Shown here: positions 25,710-35,915 of the stretch, in pieces
Layout of the letters: every line of letters starts with the position of its first letter
How positions within the stretch are numbered: the first letter of the stretch is position 1
Assembly: GCA_011523655.1 (NCBI GenBank)
Contig: WTGH01000024.1
Location: 62,001 to 126,000, forward strand
Reading direction: 5' to 3'
DNA length: 64,000 nucleotides
DNA from: Rhodospirillaceae bacterium
GTDB lineage: Bacteria > Pseudomonadota > Alphaproteobacteria > Bin65
The notes under the pieces: model-generated
What the model was told of the DNA's origin: nothing
Seen by the model: the letters and a program-made list of their open reading frames with translations, nothing else
Databases searched by the model: none
Position numbers and translations under genes: made by a program

Positions 25710-27770
25710 TCAGGCCGGGCTGCGCTGCGTCAGCCGCTCCGCCAGCGCCGCCGGGTCGGCGATCGGCAGGCTGCACGTCATGCCCTGGCAGACATAGGCC
25801 GCCGGCCGGCCTTCGGCGAGGCCCTTGCCCTGCGCCGGATGGCCGTCCGGCAGCCTGTCCTGCGGGTCGATCCGGCGGAAGACCCGCGCCGGCGCCGCGG
25901 ACTGCCAGGCCGCCCGGACCAGCGCTTGCGTGTCCGGATCGTCCGCCGGGCCGACGACCACGGTCTGCAGCGCGGTTTCGAGCAATCGCGCGCCGCTGGC
26001 GAGCAGCGGGGCGGCCAGCGCGTTGCGGTTGAGTTCGCCGGAAAAGGCCCGGACCAGCGCGTCGGCCCGGTCGAGCAGCGCCGTATCGCCGGCAAGCAGG
26101 CCGAGCCGGGCCAGATTATGCACCATCAGCCCGTTGGACGACGGCGTTGCGTTGTCGTGCACGGACTTGGCGCGCACGATGAGGCCGGGCACGTCGTCGG
26201 CCGCGAGGAAATAGCCGCCGCCGGCGGAATCGAGGAAATGCCGGTCAATCGTCTCCGTCCAGCGCCGGGCCTGCGCCAGGTAGCGCTCTTCGCCGGTCGC
26301 CTCGAACAGGGTGAGCGCGGCGCGGATCAGGCTGGCATAGTCCTCGGCGGTCGCGGGATGGGCCGCCCTGCCTTCGCGCCAGCTGTGGACCAGCCGGCCG
26401 CCACCCGAGTCCTCATCGAGGGTCATTTCGTCGAGAACGAAATCGAAGGCGCCCGCCGCGAGGCCAATCCAGGCCGGCCGGTCCATGATCGCGCCGGCCA
26501 GCGCCAGGGCGTGGATCATGTAGCCGTTCCAGTCGGCCAGCACCTTGTCGTCCAGGCCGGGGCGCGGCCGCGCCGCCCGCGCGCCGAGCAGCACGGCCCG
26601 GCAGCGTTCGAGCATCGCCTCGTGCCCGGCGTCGCCCAGCATCGGCCGCTGGGAGCGGTTGAGGATGACCTTGCCTTCCCAGTTGCCGTCCGCCGCCACG
26701 TCGTAGGCCTCGCAGAAGGCCTCGGCGTCGCCGCCCAGCAGCTCCTCGACCTCGCCGCGCGACCAGACGTAGAACATGCCCTCCTCGCCCTCGCTGTCGG
26801 CGTCGAGCGCGCTGGCGAAGGCCCGGCCCTCGATGAGCATTTCCCGGGTCAGCCAGGCCACGGTCTCGTCGGCGCGGATGCGGTAGAGGTCGGCACCGGT
26901 TTCGGCCCAGGCGTGGGCCAGCAGTTCGAGAATCTGTGCATTGTCGTAGAGCATCTTCTCGAAATGCGGCGCGAGCCAGAACATGTCGGTGGAATAGCGC
27001 GCATAGCCGCCGCCGAGATGGTCGTAGATCCCGCCCTGGGACATGCGGTCGAGCAGCAGCAGCACGGCGTTGCGGTATTGCGGGTTGCCGGTCTCGGCGT
27101 ACGCGCGCCAGATCAGGTCGAACAGCGCGCATTGCGGGAATTTCGGCGCGCCGGCGAGGCCGCCATGGGTGTTGTCCATCCGGCTGAGCAGGAAATCGGC
27201 GACCTGGAGGAAGGTCTGCCGCGCGATCGCGCCGCCCGGCTGATTGACGCCGAGGCCGGCGAGCGCGGATTTCAGCGTGTCGGCGTTGGCGCGGACCTTG
27301 TCGCCCTCGTCGCGGTAGATCGCGGCGATGCGGTCGAGCACGCGCGGAAAGCCGGGCCGGCCCCAGCGGTCCTCGGGCGGGAAGTAGGTGCCGCCCCAGA
27401 AGGGCTCCCGCTCCGCGGTCAGGAACATGGTGAGCGGCCAGCCGCCCTGCTCGCCGAGCAGCGCCAGGGCATGCTGGTAGATCTGGTCGACGTCCGGCCG
27501 CTCCTCCCGGTCGACCTTGATGTTGACGAAGTCGCGGTTCATTGCCGCAGCGATGCCGTCGTCCTCGAAGCTCTCATGGGCCATGACGTGGCACCAGTGG
27601 CAGGCCGAATAGCCGATCGAGAGCAGCACCGGCTTGCCGTCGCGCTTGGCCGCCGCGAAGGCAGCGTCGGACCAGGGCTGCCAGTGCACCGGATTGTCCC
27701 TGTGCTGCAGCAGATAGGGGCTGGTCTCGTTGCCGAGGGCGTTGGTGGCGGCAGGGTCGGGTGCGGTCAT
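25710..27770 (-). CDS. DUF255 thioredoxin-domain protein (YyaL/SPATA20-like)
   Basis: A 686-residue protein with an N-terminal thioredoxin-like DUF255 domain, [20 protein letters not shown] leading to [20 protein letters not shown] with a CHWC pair, then a long (alpha/alpha)6-barrel region resembling N-acylglucosamine epimerases ([38 protein letters not shown]). This architecture is widespread from bacteria to mammals but without an established reaction. No signal peptide, so probably cytoplasmic. Confidence 0.93.
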   Translation of the reverse strand: MTAPDPAATNALGNETSPYLLQHRDNPVHWQPWSDAAFAAAKRDGKPVLLSIGYSACHWCHVMAHESFEDDGIAAAMNRDFVNIKVDREERPDVDQIYQHALALLGEQGGWPLTMFLTAEREPFWGGTYFPPEDRWGRPGFPRVLDRIAAIYRDEGDKVRANADTLKSALAGLGVNQPGGAIARQTFLQVADFLLSRMDNTHGGLAGAPKFPQCALFDLIWRAYAETGNPQYRNAVLLLLDRMSQGGIYDHLGGGYARYSTDMFWLAPHFEKMLYDNAQILELLAHAWAETGADLYRIRADETVAWLTREMLIEGRAFASALDADSEGEEGMFYVWSRGEVEELLGGDAEAFCEAYDVAADGNWEGKVILNRSQRPMLGDAGHEAMLERCRAVLLGARAARPRPGLDDKVLADWNGYMIHALALAGAIMDRPAWIGLAAGAFDFVLDEMTLDEDSGGGRLVHSWREGRAAHPATAEDYASLIRAALTLFEATGEERYLAQARRWTETIDRHFLDSAGGGYFLAADDVPGLIVRAKSVHDNATPSSNGLMVHNLARLGLLAGDTALLDRADALVRAFSGELNRNALAAPLLASGARLLETALQTVVVGPADDPDTQALVRAAWQSAAPARVFRRIDPQDRLPDGHPAQGKGLAEGRPAAYVCQGMTCSLPIADPAALAERLTQRSPA

Positions 27771-27866
27771 GGCGGTGCCGGGCGGGAAATCGGGGCGCGG
27801 GATGCGTGCGGCCTATATGGTGTAGCGGAACGGCCGCCGGCAATGTCGGGGGCGACCGATTTTGAG

Positions 27867-28001
27867 CCGTCATTTCGACCGGAGCGGCGTCAGCCGCGCA
27901 GTGGAGAAATCTTTCACGCGCCGCACCCCGGACCCCGGCGCTGCGGGTGAAAGATATCTCCGCTCCGCCGTCCTCCGGACGGCTCCGGTCGATATGACGG
28001 G
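27867..28001. repeat. Dispersed imperfect palindrome, family A copy 3
   Basis: The arms CCGTCATTTCGACCGGAGC (27867-27885) and GGCTCCGGTCGATATGACGG (27982-28001) pair with one mismatch, and inner GGAGAAATCTTTCACGC and GTGAAAGATATCTCC also pair. It occupies the middle of the 317 bp gap between the divergent DUF255 gene and mnmE; the rest of that gap shows no feature. Confidence 0.82.
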
Positions 28002-28087
28002 ATGGGCTGGAAGGAGAAGAGCGTGACGGAATCCGGCAGTTCGGCATCGGACCCAGACCGTTCGTTCGCGCCCGTGTGGCCGACGCC

Positions 28088-29410
28088 ATGACCCCGCCGG
28101 ACACCATCGTCGCCCTGTCTTCGGGCGCGGGGAAGGCCGGGATTGCGGTGATTCGGGCGTCCGGGCCCGGTGCCGCAGTCTGCATCCGGCATCTCGCCGG
28201 CGCCGACGTGCCGGCCCGGCGGGCGGTGCTGAGGACGCTGCGCAACAGCCCGGCCGGCCCGGCGGTCGACAGCGGCCTCGTGCTCTGGCTGCCGGGGCCG
28301 GGCTCGGTCACCGGCGAGGATGTCGCGGAATTCCAGGTCCATGGCAGCCCGGCGGTCGTCGGCAGGCTGCTCTCGGTCCTGTGCGCCCTCGACGGCGTCC
28401 GTCCCGCCGAGCCCGGCGAGTTCACCCGCCGCGCCTTCGAGAACGGCCGGATGGACCTGTCCGGGGCCGAGGGCCTGGCCGACCTGATCGACGCCGAGAC
28501 CGAGGCCCAGCGCATCCAGGCCCAGCGCCAGATGGAAGGCGCGTTCGCGGAGCGCTGCGCCGGCTGGGGCGCGCAGCTGCGGCGCAGCCTGGCCTGGCTC
28601 GAGGCGGCGATCGACTTTCCCGACGAGGCGCTGCCGGACGACCTGGCGGCGCAGGTCCGGCCCGCCGTCGAGGCGGTCGCCGCCGGGCTGGCCGGCTGGC
28701 TCGCCGCGCCGGACCGCGGCCGCATGGTGCGCGAAGGCTACCGGGTCGCCATCGTCGGCGCGCCCAACGTCGGCAAGTCGTCGCTGCTCAACCGGATCGC
28801 GCAGCGCGACGTCGCCATCGTCGCCGAAACCGCCGGCACGACGCGCGACGTGATCGAGGTGCGCGCCGATCTCGCCGGCTACGCCGTCGTCTTCGCCGAT
28901 ACGGCCGGGCTGCGCTACGACGAAACCGCCGGCGACATCGAGCGGGAGGGCATGGCGCGCGCCCGGTTCCAGGCGGAAAGCGCCGATCTGGTGCTCCATG
29001 TCGTCGACGCCGCGGCGCCGGCCGCGGGACCGCCGGCGGATGTCGGGGCGGGTCCGGACCGGGTGCTGACCGTCGCCAACAAGACCGATCTCGCGCCCGC
29101 GCCGCCGGATGTCCCGCTCGGCGTCAGCGCCCGCACCGGGGCCGGCATCGACGGGTTATTGGCGGCGATCGAGGCCCGGACGACCGCGGCCATGGGCGCC
29201 GGGGAGCATCCCGCCCTGACCCGGCTGCGCCACCGGCAATGCCTGGAGGACGCGGCCGCGGCGCTGGAGCGCGCGCTCGCCGCCACGGAGGCGGAGCTCA
29301 CCGCCGAAGACCTGCGCCTTGCGCTCCGCGCCATGGACCGGCTGATCGGCCGGACCGACGTCGAGGACCTGCTCGACCTGATCTTCCGGGATTTCTGTAT
29401 CGGCAAGTAG
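28088..29410 (+). CDS. mnmE: MnmE, tRNA U34 modification GTPase
   Basis: With MnmG, MnmE installs the 5-carboxymethylaminomethyl group on wobble uridine of several tRNAs. The 440-residue product has the N-terminal tetrahydrofolate-binding domain (DTIVALSSGAGKAGIAVIR, PGEFTRRAFENGRMDL), an inserted Ras-like G domain (GAPNVGKSSLLN, AGTTRDVIEV, DTAGLRYDE, NKTD) and the catalytic C-terminus FCIGK. ATG 28088 is preferred to an in-frame GTG at 28076. Two inserted secreted-protein genes and an orphan terminase-like gene separate it from mnmG. Confidence 0.97.
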   Translation: MTPPDTIVALSSGAGKAGIAVIRASGPGAAVCIRHLAGADVPARRAVLRTLRNSPAGPAVDSGLVLWLPGPGSVTGEDVAEFQVHGSPAVVGRLLSVLCALDGVRPAEPGEFTRRAFENGRMDLSGAEGLADLIDAETEAQRIQAQRQMEGAFAERCAGWGAQLRRSLAWLEAAIDFPDEALPDDLAAQVRPAVEAVAAGLAGWLAAPDRGRMVREGYRVAIVGAPNVGKSSLLNRIAQRDVAIVAETAGTTRDVIEVRADLAGYAVVFADTAGLRYDETAGDIEREGMARARFQAESADLVLHVVDAAAPAAGPPADVGAGPDRVLTVANKTDLAPAPPDVPLGVSARTGAGIDGLLAAIEARTTAAMGAGEHPALTRLRHRQCLEDAAAALERALAATEAELTAEDLRLALRAMDRLIGRTDVEDLLDLIFRDFCIGK

Positions 29411-29429
29411 GCGCCCAAGGGCCGCGCGG

Positions 29430-30383
29430 TCAGCAATCGGCGCTGTTTTCCAACTCTTTCCCTCGATTGTAGCGCGCCGTGAGGCACCCGCCGCTGGCAA
29501 AGCGAAAGACCCACCATCCGTGCCGCCTGCCGCCGACCATCGCGCCGGTTCCGGTGGCAGATCCGTCGTCCCATCGCAAGCTAAACGTTCCCCGTCCGAC
29601 GGCGATGCCGCCGGAACAGGCCCCGGACCAGGTCACGGTCTGGTTGTGACGCAAGTGGAAATCCCAAATATGGCAGCCGCGCCGGTTGGCGATTTCCTTC
29701 CAGCACTTCGCGCCCTCGCTCATCCCGGCGCATTTCGGCGACAGGCCGGCGGCGGTGCCGCGGTCCTGCGGCTGCCGCTCCTGCCCCGCCATAGCGACCA
29801 TGAAATCCCCGTGCACGAAGGCCGTGCCGCCGCCCGGCCGGGCGATGCGCAGCCAGGCGCCGGCCCGGCCGGTCGCCTGCACCGCCTGGCCCGCCGCCAG
29901 CGACCCGACGACCCGGAAGCCCGTGCCCGGCCCGGCGCGCAGGTTGACCCGGGTGCGCGCCGCCATCCGCCGGTCCAGCGGCGCGATATCCGGCCCGCCG
30001 CCGTCCTCGACGACCGTCTTGGTCGCCTCGCAACTGAAGCCGGTAAAGTCGGTAATCCGCGCCGCGCCCGACAGGTCGCACTTGCTCATCTGGTGCCGGA
30101 AATGGACGACGCAGCTTTCCGATTGCCGCCGGAAGATCGGCAGGCAGCCCTTGTATTTGCGGTTCTTGGTGTTGCTCTCGAAATTCGTGTTCTGGCGGCA
30201 CAGGGCGATCTTGTTCTTTATGGCCTGCCGGCAGGCCTCGCGGTTGCCCGCAACGTCGGAATAGTAGACGCCGCCGATATCGCCAAATTTGGGTTTCAGC
30301 TCCTTGGCGGAGGCGGGCCCGGCGGCAGACAGCAGCGCCGTGACGACCACACACATGGCGAAGCCGGCATTTCTGTATCTCAT
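29430..30383 (-). CDS. Secreted Cys-rich/SH3-domain protein, duplicate 1
   Basis: A 317-residue exported protein, signal peptide ending GPASAKE. Residues about 27-125 form a Cys-rich region I cannot assign (NREACRQAIKNKIALC, CLPIFRRQSESCVVHF). About residues 145-195 are a bacterial SH3 domain (RVNLRAGPGTGFRVVGSL, WLRIARPGGGTAFVHG), a peptidoglycan- or ligand-binding fold. The C-terminal 100 residues contain Cys pairs and one MORN-like stretch (RRHGWWVFRFASGG). GGAAGAG lies before the ATG. It is a tandem copy of the next gene, most alike over the N-terminal half. Probably periplasmic; function unknown. Confidence 0.85.
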   Translation of the reverse strand: MRYRNAGFAMCVVVTALLSAAGPASAKELKPKFGDIGGVYYSDVAGNREACRQAIKNKIALCRQNTNFESNTKNRKYKGCLPIFRRQSESCVVHFRHQMSKCDLSGAARITDFTGFSCEATKTVVEDGGGPDIAPLDRRMAARTRVNLRAGPGTGFRVVGSLAAGQAVQATGRAGAWLRIARPGGGTAFVHGDFMVAMAGQERQPQDRGTAAGLSPKCAGMSEGAKCWKEIANRRGCHIWDFHLRHNQTVTWSGACSGGIAVGRGTFSLRWDDGSATGTGAMVGGRRHGWWVFRFASGGCLTARYNRGKELENSADC

Positions 30384-30447
30384 CTTTCTCTTCCCCGTTG
30401 CGCGACAGCGGCGCGCTGGCCGCTGGCGAAAAAGTCCGGCCGCGTGG

Positions 30448-31452
30448 TCAGCAGCGTTTCACCGGTCCTGACAATTTCCCTCGCCTGAAGCGCCACATTT
30501 GGCAGCGACCTTTGGCGTCGCGGGAGACCCACCTGCCGTGCGCTCTGCCGTCCACATAAGGGCCTTCGTAGACTTTTCCGTTGGCGAAGCGAAAGACCCA
30601 CCTGCCTTGCAGCTTGCCGCGGACCAGCGTCCCCGTTGCCTCGCCGGTGCTGCGGGATGTCCGCCATCCCCACGTCCCTCGCCCGACGGCGACGCCGCCG
30701 GAACAGGCTCCGGACCAGGTCGCGGTCTCGGGCGGTTCGTAATTGGGATCGAAGATATAGCAGCCGGGCTTGTTGGAGAGTTCGTTCCAGCACCTGGCGC
30801 CCTTGCGCATCCCAGGGCATTTCGGCGACAGGCCGGCCGCCGCCCCGCGGTTCTGCCGTGCCGGGGCCTGAGAGCCCGCCGACGCGACCATGAATTTTCC
30901 ATGCACGAAGGCGGTGCGGCCTTGCAGAGAGATTCGCAGCCAGTCGCCGGCCCGGCCGGTCGCCTGCACCGCCTGGCCAGCCGCCAGCGACCCGACGACC
31001 CGATGGTTCGTGCCCGGCCCGGCGCGCAGGTTGACGCGGGTGCGCGCCGCCATCCGCCGGTCCAGCGGGGAAATGCCCGGCCCGCCGCCCTCCTCGACCA
31101 CCGTCTTCGTCGCCTTGCAGCCGAAGCCGGTGAAATCGGTAATCCGCGCCGCGCCGGACAGGTTGCACTTGCTCATCTGGTGCCGGAAATGGACGACGCA
31201 GCTTTGCGACTGCCGCCGGAAGATCGGCAGGCAGCCCTTGTATTTGCGGTTCTTCGTATTGCTCTCGAAATTCGTGTTCTGCCGGCACAGGGCGATCTTG
31301 TTCTTTATCGCCTGCCGGCAGGCGTCGCGGTTGCCCGACACGTCGGAGTAGTAGACGCCGTCGATATTGCCGAATTTGGGCTTCAGTTCCTTGGCCCCGG
31401 CCGTTCCCGGAACCAGAACGGCCGCAGCCAGCGCGGCGCAGGTTCGCAGCAT
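30448..31452 (-). CDS. Secreted Cys-rich/SH3-domain protein, duplicate 2
   Basis: A 334-residue paralogue of the adjacent gene with the same order: signal peptide (LRTCAALAAAVLVPGTAGA), Cys-rich region, SH3 domain (RVNLRAGPGTNHRVVGSL) and a C-terminus with more complete MORN-like repeats (GRWVFRFANGKVYEGPY, GRAHGRWVSRDAKG). In a 60 bp sample (30181 onward against 31268 onward) 57 bases match. ATG 31452 is chosen because GGGAG stands six bases before it; the ATG two codons upstream abuts that site. Function unknown; surface or cell-wall contact is plausible from the SH3 domain. Confidence 0.85.
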   Translation of the reverse strand: MLRTCAALAAAVLVPGTAGAKELKPKFGNIDGVYYSDVSGNRDACRQAIKNKIALCRQNTNFESNTKNRKYKGCLPIFRRQSQSCVVHFRHQMSKCNLSGAARITDFTGFGCKATKTVVEEGGGPGISPLDRRMAARTRVNLRAGPGTNHRVVGSLAAGQAVQATGRAGDWLRISLQGRTAFVHGKFMVASAGSQAPARQNRGAAAGLSPKCPGMRKGARCWNELSNKPGCYIFDPNYEPPETATWSGACSGGVAVGRGTWGWRTSRSTGEATGTLVRGKLQGRWVFRFANGKVYEGPYVDGRAHGRWVSRDAKGRCQMWRFRRGKLSGPVKRC

Positions 31453-31586
31453 CGTCATCTCCCGTGTCAATCGATTGGCGCATTCCCGCTGCGGCGAGCG
31501 TAGCGGTATCGGTACGGGCAATGCAACGATGCCGTCGAATGGCAACGCCGCGGGCGCGCACGACCCGCCTCCCGTGCTGCCCGCGC

Positions 31587-31794
31587 CCTCCCCCAAGGAT
31601 TCCTCTGCGAAACCCCTCGTCGTCATTCCGACCGGAGCCGCGGCCCCGCGGGCCCGGGCGCAGCGGAGGAATCCCGGCTCGATCCCACCCGCAGGAAACC
31701 CGTAGTCCTGCTGAGATTCCTCCCCTTCGACTTCGCTCAGGGCAGGCTGCTGCGCGCCCCGGACTAAATCCGGGGCGCTCCGGTCGGAATGACG
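31587..31794. repeat. Composite dispersed repeats (family A relative and family D arm)
   Basis: At 31587-31618 lies a copy of a C-rich segment ending AAGGATTCCTCTGCGAAA, also found at 33171-33200 and inverted at 33421-33450. It is followed by a palindrome with arms CGTCATTCCGACCGGAGC (31621-31638) and GCTCCGGTCGGAATGACG (31777-31794). Inside is a hairpin, CCCCGGACTAAATCCGGGG. This fills most of the 481 bp gap before the terminase-like gene; the remainder (31800-31930) is AT-rich and probably holds that gene's promoter. Confidence 0.75.
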
Positions 31795-31933
31795 GGATGG
31801 GGGCGAGCAGAAGAATCCAAGGGAAGGGGATTTTGCGCACTTTGTTACCTGAATCGAGAAATAATACTTGAGAATATAGGAAACAGTGCGTATCTTCCGG
31901 GATGGAACAAACAGCGAATATTGGAGAGTTATC

Positions 31934-33295
31934 GTGACGCATCCCTATCCAGCGCCTGAGATGGATCCCGTGGAAGAGCGCTTTCCCGTCCTGTCGAGCC
32001 GGCAGGAGGCGTTCTGCCGGCATTTCGTGGCGACCGGCAACGCCGCCGACGCCGCGCGCCGGTCCGGCTATGCCCTGAAATCGGCGCGGCAGACCGGCCA
32101 CGCGCTGCTGCAGCGGCCCCATATTATCGGGCGGGTGCGCCAGATTCGCATGCTCTGGCGCGAAGCGGAGCGGGCGGAGGCGCGGATCCTGCTGGCGCGC
32201 CTCGAACAGGCCTGGGACGTGGCGGCCGCGCGGGGTTCGGCCTGGCTCATGTATCTGGTCATTCGGAAGCAGGAGGCGCTTTCGGGCCTGGGCGGCGCGG
32301 GTACGGCCAACCGGGGCGCGCTGTGGCCGATGCCCGGCGAGGACGAGTTCGGCGAGCTGGGCATGCACTATACCGGGATCGACGCCACCGCGGAGGTCGG
32401 CCTGCCGGACGGGCCGCTGGCCGGCGCGGTGCGCATGGGGCGGGACCGGGCGGAGCGCGAGCGTGCCCGGCGCCGGATCGCCGCCGGCCTGCCGGTGCGG
32501 GAGTCCAGTGCCGACGCCGGATCCGAAGCGGAAGCCGACCGGATTCTTGAGAACGCCATCGAAGACCGCCGGGCGCTCGGGCGCGCGCTCGTGACCGCCC
32601 CGAGGCCGACCGTGTTGCAGGCCGTGGCGGACGCCGCGCCGGAAAGGGTTCCGGAAGGCGGGGCCGTGGCGGTGGCCGACGATCCGCCGGAGGAGCGCTA
32701 CGCGCGCGGCGGGCTCCCGGTGCCGCGGACCGGCCCGGACCTCCAGCCGGGCGACGACAGGGAAATCGACACGTCCGAGAGCCTCTGGATGCAGGAAAGG
32801 CGCGCGGGCTGGCGGCCGGACGACCCGTGGAGCGAGGCGGTGCTGGCCTTGGACGAGGAAATAAAGGCAAGTTACGCCGAACCGCCGGCGGGCCCCGCGG
32901 GCGAACCGGCGGACGAACCGGCCGGGGCCGACCCGGCGCCGGAAGCGGCGGCGCAGAACCCGGCGGACGACGCCGGGCGCGAGCCGGCGGACGACCCGAC
33001 ACACGAAATTCCGGCCGCACCGGAGGACGACTGGTTCGCCGCCGCCCAGGCCGAGATCGAGGCAATGGACCGCGCGCCCGCCCGCGATGCCGGCGCGGAA
33101 ACGCAACGAAACACGGCAAAACATGACATTTCCCGACCTTGCGGCACATCCTCCAAGGGCGCCGCTCGAATCCCCCTCCCCTTGGGATTCCTCTGCGAAA
33201 AGGGCCAGGCGGCCGCATCTTGTCCTTCCCCCTCTTCAGAGGGGGAAGTCCCTGAGCGCAGCGAAGGGGATGGGGGTGCCGTAACGGACCGCTGA
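31934..33295 (+). CDS. Orphan terminase-small-subunit-like protein with long acidic tail
   Basis: A 453-residue protein. Residues about 15-75 match the helix-turn-helix DNA-recognition domain of phage terminase small subunits (LSSRQEAFCRHFVATGNAAD, then AARRSGYALKSARQTGHALL and QRPHIIGRVRQIR). No large terminase, portal or other phage gene is near. The remaining ~380 residues are Asp/Glu/Pro/Ala-rich and mostly disordered, with a repeat-like PADEPAGADPAPEAA region. The last ~45 codons read through a dispersed DNA repeat. GTG 31934 is preceded by GGAGAG at good spacing; GTG 31886 and ATG 31961 are alternatives. A domesticated DNA-binding protein or phage relic. Confidence 0.7.
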   Translation: MTHPYPAPEMDPVEERFPVLSSRQEAFCRHFVATGNAADAARRSGYALKSARQTGHALLQRPHIIGRVRQIRMLWREAERAEARILLARLEQAWDVAAARGSAWLMYLVIRKQEALSGLGGAGTANRGALWPMPGEDEFGELGMHYTGIDATAEVGLPDGPLAGAVRMGRDRAERERARRRIAAGLPVRESSADAGSEAEADRILENAIEDRRALGRALVTAPRPTVLQAVADAAPERVPEGGAVAVADDPPEERYARGGLPVPRTGPDLQPGDDREIDTSESLWMQERRAGWRPDDPWSEAVLALDEEIKASYAEPPAGPAGEPADEPAGADPAPEAAAQNPADDAGREPADDPTHEIPAAPEDDWFAAAQAEIEAMDRAPARDAGAETQRNTAKHDISRPCGTSSKGAARIPLPLGFLCEKGQAAASCPSPSSEGEVPERSEGDGGAVTDR

Positions 33296-33450
33296 GAAGC
33301 GCCTTGCGGCGCTGCGCGCCCCGCTACGGAAACGGGCGACGCGCCACCCCCACCTGACCTCCCCCTCTGAAGAGGGGGGGGGAGAAGCGTTGTATTTGCC
33401 TGTCGGATCCCGTCCGCCGCTTTTCGCAGAGGAATCCTTGGGGGAGGGGC
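33171..33450. repeat. Nested inverted repeat, family D
   Basis: Outer arms at 33171-33200 and 33421-33450 are inverted copies around TTGGGATTCCTCTGCGAAAA. A second, inner pair at about 33222-33278 and 33341-33382 is built on CCCCCTCTTCAGAGGGGG-type sequence. The left half lies inside the 3' end of the terminase-like gene and supplies its last codons. The rest of the gap to mnmG holds a further C-rich hairpin at 33512-33554, the ATGAC arrays and a parS site; I see no gene in 33296-34006. Confidence 0.75.
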
Positions 33451-33590
33451 CAAGGGAGGGGTTGTCGGGCGCGGCGCCGATGCCGGGTTCAAGGTCTGCG
33501 GCAGCGTCAGCGGACCCCTCCCCCTAACCCTCTCCCCCAAGGGGAGGGGGGAACGCATCGATGCCCGGGGTTGGCCGGAAACGGAAAGAC

Positions 33591-33615
33591 ATGACGGACC
33601 ATGACATTCCATGAC
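33591..33615. repeat. Three ATGAC words at exact 10 bp spacing
   Basis: ATGAC occurs at 33591, 33601 and 33611, each start ten bases after the last, so all fall on one face of the helix. The unit resembles ATGACATTCC. A two-copy version lies at 33839-33857. Possibly a binding site for a regulator or segregation protein; no family is recognised. Confidence 0.5.
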
Positions 33616-33838
33616 ACACCTCAAACATCCCGCCGCTTGCGCCGCGACCGTGTTGCCCCATTCGCGTGGCCGTTTGAAGGCGGCAGGCTGGAAATAATGC
33701 ACAGAACTTCGCCGCTTGCGCGCGACCGTCGGGCGGGAATGGCGGATTTTTGCGGATTTTTGGCCGGGAAAGCGGCTCGGGGGCGAAAAAAATGCAAGAA
33801 TATAGACCTGTCTGTTTTATTTCGGGCCGCGGCGGATC

Positions 33839-33857
33839 ATGACATTTCATGACATTT
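33839..33857. repeat. Two ATGACATT words at exact 10 bp spacing
   Basis: ATGACATT begins at 33839 and again at 33849, with TTC joining them, matching the phased words at 33591-33615. It lies 31 bp before the first parS site. A single related word (ATGACATTTC) is at 33122. Role unknown. Confidence 0.5.
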
Positions 33858-33887
33858 TCGATGGTGTCGAGGGACGCCGCCGGACGG

Positions 33888-33903
33888 TGTTTCACGTGAA
33901 ACA
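33888..33903. other. parS: parS site 1 (ParB-binding centromere)
   Basis: TGTTTCACGTGAAACA is an exact 16 bp palindrome identical to the chromosomal parS consensus bound by ParB. It lies about 100 bp before mnmG, in non-coding DNA, 2.1 kb from the second copy and about 18 kb from the probable origin. ParA and ParB are encoded at 36586-38405. Confidence 0.95.
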
Positions 33904-34006
33904 GGGCGGCGGACACGGGCCTCGTCCGAACGAACGCTTGCGGCGGCGGGCCGCCGGACCGGCCGCCGTGCTTGACTCCGCGGCCGGCCGTGCAATGTCT
34001 GCGCCC

Positions 34007-35878
<1,872 letters not shown>

Positions 35879-35915
35879 GGCGACCGCCCGGGCCGTGCGA
35901 TGTCCGGGCCGCGCG

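Larger units (their letters stand above)
29430..31452. repeat. Tandem gene duplication of about 1.09 kb
   Basis: Equivalent positions in the two SH3 genes are offset by 1087 bp in the conserved 5' halves. Identity is high through the signal peptide junction, Cys-rich region and SH3 domain, and falls sharply in the last third, where one copy has gained or lost MORN-like units. Both copies are intact, so neither is a pseudogene. Confidence 0.8.

Noticed and set aside
25839..27950. Open frame of 703 codons on the plus strand
   Set aside because: Antisense of the DUF255 gene, Arg/Val/Gly-rich with no family resemblance.
30380..33124. Open frame of 914 codons on the minus strand
   Set aside because: It overlies the SH3 duplicate, the repeats and the terminase-like gene out of frame and is extremely Arg/Pro-rich.
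31934..33295. Prophage or prophage remnant
   Set aside because: Only one phage-like domain is present; no large terminase, portal, capsid, integrase or attachment repeats were seen.
33601..33852. Possible 83-codon gene between the terminase-like gene and mnmG
   Set aside because: Its start lies in the phased ATGAC words, it has no ribosome site and no recognisable sequence features.
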